Assembly (NCBI GenBank): GCA_022560215.1
Contig: JADFTO010000164.1
Span: 1-6,058 of the forward strand
Origin: Pseudomonadota bacterium
Lineage (GTDB): Bacteria > Pseudomonadota > Alphaproteobacteria > Rhodospirillales > 2-02-FULL-58-16
Reading direction: 5' to 3'
DNA length: 6,058 nt
Of this stretch, positions 1 through 4,331 are shown one piece after another. The first letter of the stretch is position 1; every line of letters starts with the position of its first letter. The notes under the pieces are model-generated. The model ran no database searches and was not told the DNA's origin. It was given only the letters and a program-made list of their open reading frames with translations. The position numbers were made by a program, and so were the translations under genes.

Positions 1-28
1 AAACGCGGCCCGGGTGATGAACCGATGG

Positions 29-112
29 TCAGGTGGAATCCGGGCGAGTCACTTCAGGCGATTTTTCGTCCACTAGAGATTCCAAGCCCTTATGCCTAAT
101 GCCAGCGAACGC
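29..112 (-). pseudogene. Possible remnant of a HigB-type toxin start
   Basis: In the frame that ends with TGA at 29-31 the codons read AFAGIRHKGLESLVDEKSPE and then VTRPDST. 'IRHKGLExL' is the opening pattern of many HigB/RelE-family toxins, which are about 90 residues long. Here there is no ATG or GTG at the right place, and the frame stops after about 27 residues. The upstream part of the same frame overlaps repeat copy A. The match is short and could be chance. Confidence 0.2.
34..84. repeat. Inverted repeat in the left non-coding stretch
   Basis: Seven-base arms TGGAATC (34-40) and GATTCCA (78-84) flank 37 bases. The stretch 1-228 holds no intact gene that I can support; this repeat, direct-repeat copy A and the toxin-like remnant are all I see in it. 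No convincing sigma-70 promoter for the plus-strand gene was found. Confidence 0.3.
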
Positions 113-161
113 GATCCTTTGGGCCGCGCCCAGGGTCGCCCGTGCGCAGGAAGCGGGCGCG
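111..161. repeat. Direct repeat copy A, diverged fragment of the large virion protein gene
   Basis: By hand alignment 43 of 51 positions match 1847-1896, with one single-base gap; 142-161 is identical. On the minus strand it encodes RARFLRTGD like the large virion protein, then the extra base shifts the frame, and the similarity resumes in another frame as AAQRIAF against AAARRIAF. This marks copy A as a decayed piece of a related gene. Confidence 0.7.
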
Positions 162-218
162 GGTCTTGTTGCCGCATTCGATCATGCACGTTAAACTTGA
201 GCCCGTGAGGTTGGCGCC

Positions 219-224
219 GAGGTG
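219..224 (+). promoter_or_regulatory. Shine-Dalgarno supporting the TTG start at 229
   Basis: GAGGTG lies 4 bases before the TTG (six bases from the GAGG core). It is the only convincing ribosome binding site near the possible starts of this frame, and this start gives a signal peptide of normal length. Confidence 0.45.
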
Positions 225-228
225 CACT

Positions 229-798
229 TTGAATCAGGTCTTCCTTTGGATCGGGCGCCTGTTAGTCGTGTCGGTCCTTTGGACCGGCAACGTGGCTGCG
301 GATGCCTTAACGCCCAAACCCGCCCCGTCGCGGCAGTTGAGCGGCATCTTCGCTCCCGATCCCGAAGGCGTCTGGCGCACCATCACCCGGACGGACAGCA
401 CCAGCGACTGCATCGGCGATCCGGTGGCGCCCCTTTGCGCCGTCGAGACCCATCTGGCTTGTTATCAGCGGCGCGTGCGAGATTATTGCCGCATTGCTTT
501 CGGTCCCACTTACGACGATAGCCCTGATTATTATGTGGAGGACCCACCCTACTCGTATACCAGTTACCGCGTGATCAAAACCTGGCTCGCCGGGCCCGAG
601 GATCTCAAGCCCAGGCCGCGTATCGGACTCTCTCGGAAGCAGGGTGATCTGATGATCGACCTCATCATCCGCGCATGCTGGCCCAAGGACATTTTCGACC
701 CTGCCTTTTGCTCCACACCGGATGTTCCCACGACCTACACTGTTCGCCGATTCGAAAGCGGATGGGCGGTGGTCGATATCTACGTCCCCTGGCACTGA
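229..798 (+). CDS. Small secreted six-cysteine protein of unknown function
   Basis: Not recognised. From the TTG at 229 the protein has 189 residues. Residues 1-26 form a typical Sec signal peptide: MNQVFLWIGR, hydrophobic LLVVSVLW, then TGNVAADA with an ADA cleavage site. The mature part of about 163 residues has six cysteines (precursor positions 61, 70, 78, 87, 150, 161), which could make three disulfides in the periplasm, and a Tyr/Asp/Pro-rich middle (DDSPDYYVEDPPYSYTSY). No transmembrane segment follows the signal, and there is no lipobox. Start choice: TTG has a GAGGTG Shine-Dalgarno; an ATG at 184 (204 residues) and a GTG at 142 (218 residues) are in frame but lack one, and the GTG lies in a repeat. 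The gene is convergent with the phage genes. It could be a host gene at a prophage edge or a phage-carried accessory gene; the sequence does not decide. Confidence 0.65.
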   Translation: MNQVFLWIGRLLVVSVLWTGNVAADALTPKPAPSRQLSGIFAPDPEGVWRTITRTDSTSDCIGDPVAPLCAVETHLACYQRRVRDYCRIAFGPTYDDSPDYYVEDPPYSYTSYRVIKTWLAGPEDLKPRPRIGLSRKQGDLMIDLIIRACWPKDIFDPAFCSTPDVPTTYTVRRFESGWAVVDIYVPWH

Positions 799-802
799 TC
801 GG

Positions 803-823
803 GGCGTGTCTCGCAGCCTTTTT
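803..823 (+). terminator. Possible weak terminator after the secreted-protein gene
   Basis: Five bases after the plus-strand stop codon, GGCG and C-A-GCC can pair with one bulged base around a TGTCTCG loop, followed directly by five Ts. The stem is only about four pairs, so this is a weak candidate. Position in a 33-base convergent gap is where a terminator would be expected. I see no comparable hairpin for the opposite strand. Confidence 0.3.
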
Positions 824-831
824 CCCGCAAA

Positions 832-3396
832 TCAGGGTTTGGGAAAGCGGAAATGGTCGATGCGATTCCGATCTCCCTTGCTCAATTCCTTCTGCATCGC
901 CTTTAAGCGCCAATCAGCAATTTGCTCGCGCACGGCCTGGCCGAACCCGGCATCTGTCATTCGTCGCATAGCGTCCAGAGTATCTTTAGGTCCGTTCTGT
1001 CCGGTCAATTTCTTCAAGCCAAGACTTTTGCGTCGTTCCGGGCTTAGGCCCTTGATCATTTCGTTCGTGGCATCCTTGATGATCCTTGCCCCGCCGTTCT
1101 GGCCGTGCCGGAAGAGGGTATCGGCGAAGGCCGCGGCGGTCTTGGGGTCCTTGATGCCTTCCAGGGCCCCGGGCCCGCCGTAGCGCTTGAGGGCGCCGTC
1201 GAAGCAGGCCCGGTAGGCCTTGGCCACTTGTTCATCGGTCATGGAGTTCACGTCGTTCACGTCCTTGAGGCTGGGCTCGATCTTCTTGATCTGTTCCAGC
1301 ACTTCCGACGTGATGCCGGCGAAGGCCTGGCCCGTCTGCCTGTCCGTCTTGAAGCCCCCCTCGGCGGCGAAGGTTTCTCCCAAGGCGTTTCGCATGTTCG
1401 ATTCCGTCTCGCCTTGATGTCCCATGAACCGGTCCATTTCGTCCTGGCCGACCATATCCTTCTTCCATGCCGGCACCTCGAAAGATCCGGGTTCGGGTGG
1501 AGACGGAATTTGAATCTCGTCTGATGGACCGGTTGGTTCCCCGCTTGGCTCATCAAGGGATGGCCGCGCCTCGTCCTCGGCAGGCGCACCGGTGCCGGAG
1601 TTGTCCCTGCCTCCATCACCACCGTTTAGGCTATCATTCCCCTCGCCATCGGGCAGCGGGTTGCCGCCCTCCTGGCCACCGCTATTGACGTCACTGGCCA
1701 GGAGTCGGGGGCCGTCATCCCCGGGCTCCAGCCGCCCGGGCCGGCCGATAAGGTCGGGCGGCAGGTGGCGGCCGGGATCGAAGGGGTTGCCGTCCGGGTC
1801 GCGCTCGGGGTAGCGGGGGAACCTCTCCCGCCAAAAGTCGTTAAAGGCGATCCTCCGGGCCGCGGCGAGATCGCCGGTGCGCAGGAAGCGGGCGCGCACC
1901 ATCCCGGAGAAAACGGCATGATGGTCCGAGGTAGGTACGGTTTGACCCCCCTCGATCCCATCCCAACGTTCCGCCAGGAAGCGCTGGTTTTCGGCCCCGT
2001 GGTTCTCTTCCGTCATGCGCCGCTCCCGGTCCGCCATGTCGGCGGCCGAGTTCCGGGCGAGCGCGTCCCCGGCCATCTCCACGGCGCGGGCCGCGTCCAC
2101 CCCAGAGTCCACCAGGCTCGCAATCAGATAGGCTTCCGTGCGCAGGCCGGGATCGAAATCCCGGGTGAGCTCGGGCGCGGCCTCGCCCAGGCGGACCAGG
2201 GCTTCCGCCGCCCGGGCCCTGATGGCGGGCACTAGGGCTGCGAGCCCGCCCCGGATCCGGCGCCTGGCCTCTTTCGGCAGCACGCCGATGCGGACAGCGA
2301 AGCCGGCCGCTTCCCCGATCCTTGTCTCGGGGTCCAGGGCCTCCAGCCCCGGCCCCACCACGCGCTCGTAATACACGTCCGCCGCCTCCCGGTCCTCGGC
2401 CGCCCCGGGATCCAGGGTGCCGCCGTCGGCCACAAGCCCCGCCACGCGCAGGACGCGCTCCCGGTCGGCCCGGGCCTCCGCGGCCCGCTTGTCCAATCGC
2501 CCTCGCATGCGGGCCTCGGCGTCTTCGTCCAGCCAGCCCTCGTCCGCCGCCCGTTTCAGGTCACCCGGTCCCGCGGTCCCTATGTCAATGGCGCGCTCCA
2601 GGCGGGCCAGGTTCTCCGCCGCCCGCCCTTGCACCCGGAGTTCCGCCTCGGCCCGGGCGTCCTCCAAATGATCTTCCGGCAATACCTTGCGATAGGGGCT
2701 GTCGGGGTCGGCCAGGAGGCCCGGGACTTCATCGGGGCTCCCCTCCACCAGAGACCCCAGGGCCGCCGACAGCACCTTCCGTTCCGTGGCCTGGACCAGG
2801 TCGCCGACCCTATGGGCCGAGATCACCCGGGCGTCGTCGTTGTCCACCACCGCGTGCACGGCGGCGGCGGCCCTGATGGCGATGGCCGGGGCCTCGTTCG
2901 GGTGCAGGCGCGCCTGGGCCGCCCAGTCGTCGGTGACGCCGGCCACCTGGCGGCGCAAGAAACCGGTGCGGGCCTCGATCTGCCTGTCCCGGGCGCGGAC
3001 CCGGACCGGCTCCGCCTGGTGTTCCAGGAGATCCATCATGACCTCCCGCTCATCGGCGTCGGTGAAGACTTCCAGCGCGTCCCGTATGTGCTCGTCGAGG
3101 CGCCTGTTGACGGTATCTAAAATCCCGGCGCCGTCTTCCGGCGCCTGGTCCGCGCTTTCGGCCAGGATTTGCTCGAAAGTAAGGGCCGAGGCGGACTGGG
3201 CCCGGGCACGGCCGGCGCGCCCAAGCGCCATGTCCAGTTGCCTCTCCACGTCGTCCCGGCCGGTGGCTCCCGGGGCGAAAGGCGCGACCGCCGGGGACGC
3301 TATCGCGCCGCCGCCGGAACCGGGCAAGCCGGAGGCGCTCCTCTGCGTGGACCCTATGGCCCCGAACTCATCGGGACCTGGGATTCGAACGGCCAT
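832..3396 (-). CDS. Large internal virion protein with C-terminal GH108-type muramidase-like domain (gp15/gp16 position)
   Basis: An 854-residue protein (start MAVRIPGPDEFGAIG, chosen for its Shine-Dalgarno). Residues about 40-560 are Ala/Arg/Glu-rich and helical, with elements such as LDPGAAEDREAADVYYE (about 328-344), DFDPGLRTEAYLIASLVDSG (413-432) and a GDLAAARRIAF motif near 508-518; I recall this pattern from large structural proteins of alphaproteobacterial phages. Residues about 570-643 are a Pro/Gly/Asp/Glu-rich linker, probably disordered. Residues about 655-800 resemble glycoside hydrolase 108 plus its PG-binding tail: FAAEGGF with Glu679 as the candidate catalytic acid, AFAGIT, and LFRHGQNGGARIIKDA matching the family's 'D.a.NsG...A...lQ' segment. 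The usual DPGG motif is absent. In T7 the wall-cutting transglycosylase is at the N-terminus of gp16, a different enzyme family; here a muramidase-like domain sits at the other end. Probably ejected with the DNA to open peptidoglycan. It ends the leftward gene cluster and converges with a plus-strand gene. Confidence 0.75.
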   Translation of the reverse strand: MAVRIPGPDEFGAIGSTQRSASGLPGSGGGAIASPAVAPFAPGATGRDDVERQLDMALGRAGRARAQSASALTFEQILAESADQAPEDGAGILDTVNRRLDEHIRDALEVFTDADEREVMMDLLEHQAEPVRVRARDRQIEARTGFLRRQVAGVTDDWAAQARLHPNEAPAIAIRAAAAVHAVVDNDDARVISAHRVGDLVQATERKVLSAALGSLVEGSPDEVPGLLADPDSPYRKVLPEDHLEDARAEAELRVQGRAAENLARLERAIDIGTAGPGDLKRAADEGWLDEDAEARMRGRLDKRAAEARADRERVLRVAGLVADGGTLDPGAAEDREAADVYYERVVGPGLEALDPETRIGEAAGFAVRIGVLPKEARRRIRGGLAALVPAIRARAAEALVRLGEAAPELTRDFDPGLRTEAYLIASLVDSGVDAARAVEMAGDALARNSAADMADRERRMTEENHGAENQRFLAERWDGIEGGQTVPTSDHHAVFSGMVRARFLRTGDLAAARRIAFNDFWRERFPRYPERDPDGNPFDPGRHLPPDLIGRPGRLEPGDDGPRLLASDVNSGGQEGGNPLPDGEGNDSLNGGDGGRDNSGTGAPAEDEARPSLDEPSGEPTGPSDEIQIPSPPEPGSFEVPAWKKDMVGQDEMDRFMGHQGETESNMRNALGETFAAEGGFKTDRQTGQAFAGITSEVLEQIKKIEPSLKDVNDVNSMTDEQVAKAYRACFDGALKRYGGPGALEGIKDPKTAAAFADTLFRHGQNGGARIIKDATNEMIKGLSPERRKSLGLKKLTGQNGPKDTLDAMRRMTDAGFGQAVREQIADWRLKAMQKELSKGDRNRIDHFRFPKP
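997..1434 (-). other. GH108-like muramidase domain of the large virion protein
   Basis: Approximate extent, residues 655-800. The candidate catalytic glutamate (EGG) is encoded by the GAG codon at 1360-1362. A helical spacer with MTDEQVAKAYRACFDGALKR corresponds to the region between hydrolase core and binding part, where family members have an 'Ay..dYW' pattern. The tryptophan and the DPGG turn of typical members are missing, so activity cannot be assumed. A different lysozyme-like or merely structural fold remains possible. Confidence 0.5.
1847..1896. repeat. Direct repeat copy B, inside the large virion protein gene
   Basis: Fifty bases that recur in diverged form at 111-161. The last 20 (1877-1896) are identical between copies. 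On the minus strand this copy encodes the RARFLRTGDLAAARRIA part of the large virion protein (residues about 502-517) and is intact coding sequence. Confidence 0.75.
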
Positions 3397-3403
3397 GAAA
3401 GAT

Positions 3404-3409
3404 TCCTTT
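3404..3409 (-). promoter_or_regulatory. Shine-Dalgarno fixing the start of the gp15/16-like gene
   Basis: AAAGGA on the minus strand ends 7 bases before the ATG at 3396, an ideal distance. The two upstream in-frame ATGs (3432 and 3420) lack such a site, and the first lies inside the terminator hairpin. The site falls within a small palindrome (GAAAG-GAAT-CTTTC, 3397-3410) that could partly mask it. Confidence 0.7.
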
Positions 3410-3420
3410 CTTTTGGTCAT

Positions 3421-3440
3421 AAAAAAGCCCATTCCGGGCT
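3421..3440 (-). terminator. Intrinsic-terminator-like hairpin in the leader of the large virion protein gene
   Basis: Read on the minus strand: AGCCC, a 5-base loop GGAAT, GGGCT, then an uninterrupted run of six Ts. The 5-bp GC-rich stem plus T-run is the classic Rho-independent layout, although the stem is short. It lies 24 bases before the chosen start of the downstream gene, so it may act as a partial terminator that lowers expression of that gene relative to the three genes upstream. On the plus strand there is no T-run after the hairpin. Confidence 0.5.
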
Positions 3441-3472
3441 GTATGGGTGAAGAAGATTGGTTTTGTTTAGGT

Positions 3473-3514
3473 AAAGGTTCTTAAGGCTTCCAGACCTTCG
3501 ACCAATCAACCTTT
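3473..3514 (-). repeat. Nested inverted repeat just after the gp14-like gene
   Basis: Perfect 7-base arms AAAGGTT and AACCTTT (3473-3479 and 3508-3514) enclose a second pair AAGG/CCTT (3483-3486 and 3495-3498). The outer arm overlaps the TAA stop of the gp14-like gene. In RNA from the minus strand it could form a stem with a bulged inner hairpin. No T-run follows, so it is not an intrinsic terminator by itself. Possible roles are 3'-end stabilisation, a processing site or an operator; none is shown. Confidence 0.4.
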
Positions 3515-3921
3515 TATGAAACCTTGAGCAAATCCTGACCGGCGGAAAGAAACCCCTGGGTCCGCGCCGCCCCGGCCCTGGCGCGGTTCAGGGCCGCCTG
3601 TTGTTCCAACTGGGTGGCCCTGGCCTGGCCGCGGGCGCGGATGGTTTCGGTTCCTAGCACGATCTCGTCGATCATTTGGTTGTCGGCCAGCAGCGCCGAT
3701 CCGGCGAGCCGCACACCAGCCGCCGCGTTCCGCGCCCTGGAAGCTGCCAGCACCTGGCGTTGGTTGCGGCGGAAAATTTGGGCGTCCCTCTCCGCGATCT
3801 GGCGTTCCCGCGCCGCCTGCTGGCGGGCGACTTCCGCTTGGTATTTGAGGGACGCCGCCTGGGAATGGGCGGAAGTAAGCGTTCGGGCGGCACTAAGAAC
3901 AAGAATGGCAGTTGAAGTCAT
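3514..3921 (-). CDS. gp14-like internal virion protein (short helical core protein)
   Basis: A 135-residue protein rich in Ala, Gln and Arg, predicted mostly helical, starting with a weakly hydrophobic segment (MTSTAILVLSAARTL). The middle AAAGVRLAGSALLADNQMID followed by EIVLGTETIRARGQ matches the pattern common to gp14-type phage proteins: a helix, an 'AAxGVxLxGS' turn, then a second helix with a Tyr/Ala/Gln-rich tail. T7 gp14 (196 residues) is ejected into the host and forms a channel in the outer membrane; this copy is about a third shorter. The start is fixed by an ATGA overlap with the gp13-like gene and by an in-frame TAG a few codons upstream. Only a weak AGG precedes the ATG; a better AGGAG is too far upstream (22 bases), so translation is probably coupled. 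Assignment rests on position, length class and pattern, with little sequence identity to T7 itself. Confidence 0.65.
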   Translation of the reverse strand: MTSTAILVLSAARTLTSAHSQAASLKYQAEVARQQAARERQIAERDAQIFRRNQRQVLAASRARNAAAGVRLAGSALLADNQMIDEIVLGTETIRARGQARATQLEQQAALNRARAGAARTQGFLSAGQDLLKVS

Positions 3922-4331
3922 AGTACGTACCTATAATAAGTCTCTCCTGAGTTGACGTAGTTCTTGACCGTTTCCTCGTAACGGAAGCCAAGTCTCTCGA
4001 GCCATCGCTGGCCTTTCGTGAACTTCCAATGGACCGCGGCCCAAACGCGCTTGAGGTCGTGGGTCTCCAGCACCTCCCACAATCCCTTCAGCACCGCCCT
4101 GTGGAGCACGTGGGGACGTTCACGGATGGCGTCGGAAAGCACGGACCAGGCATGGCCCTCGTCACCCTCGACCACCACCCCCGAACATCCCAGCACCACG
4201 TCCCCGTCCAGGCAGGTAAAGGCCGGACCCCGGGGCCGGTAGGAGGCAATGAATTTTTCCAGTTGTTCCGCCGTCATCACCCGCGGACGGATGCCAGCAA
4301 GGTGCTTCGGCTCGAAGGGCACGATCTCCAT
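3918..4331 (-). CDS. gp13-like internal core assembly protein (GNAT-related, DUF2833 type)
   Basis: A 137-residue protein; T7 gp13 has 138 residues and lies at the same place, just after gene 12. Gp13 is needed for correct internal core assembly in T7 virions. The C-terminal half (WEVLETHDLKRVWAAVHWKF, then KGQRWLERLGFRYEE) has the layout of the last strand-helix-strand of GNAT acetyltransferases, where a hydrophobic strand precedes a helix ending in LGF. The family is known to have this fold, but I see no clear acetyl-CoA pyrophosphate loop (Q/RxxGxG/A), so catalytic activity is doubtful. The ATG at 4331 is chosen because it overlaps the upstream stop (TGATG), matches gp13 length and begins MEIVPFEPKH like other members. 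The frame stays open upstream to 4550, but that Arg-rich stretch lies inside the nozzle gene and looks like shadow. No Shine-Dalgarno precedes the ATG, fitting coupled translation. Confidence 0.8.
   Translation of the reverse strand: MEIVPFEPKHLAGIRPRVMTAEQLEKFIASYRPRGPAFTCLDGDVVLGCSGVVVEGDEGHAWSVLSDAIRERPHVLHRAVLKGLWEVLETHDLKRVWAAVHWKFTKGQRWLERLGFRYEETVKNYVNSGETYYRYVL

Noticed and set aside
307..795. 162-codon minus-strand frame over the secreted-protein gene
   Set aside because: The plus-strand frame has a signal peptide, a ribosome binding site and paired cysteines. The minus frame has no recognisable features.
111..1896. The direct repeats as phage attachment sites
   Set aside because: The match is coding on the virion-gene side, is imperfect, and no integrase or tRNA is nearby. 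Gene-fragment duplication explains it better.
3397..3432. Start of the large virion protein at 3432 or 3420
   Set aside because: The first ATG is inside the terminator-like hairpin and neither has a Shine-Dalgarno, whereas 3396 has AAAGGA at the right distance.
2786..3484. 232-codon plus-strand frame, and Pro/Arg-rich frame 2322-2876
   Set aside because: Both lie antisense to the helical body of the large virion protein. Their Ser/Arg/Ala or Pro/Arg monotony reflects GC-skewed third positions, not a protein.
3932..3937. Perfect TATAAT on the plus strand
   Set aside because: It lies inside the gp13-like coding end. The only -35-like TTGAAG is 14 bases away, and no plus-strand gene follows.
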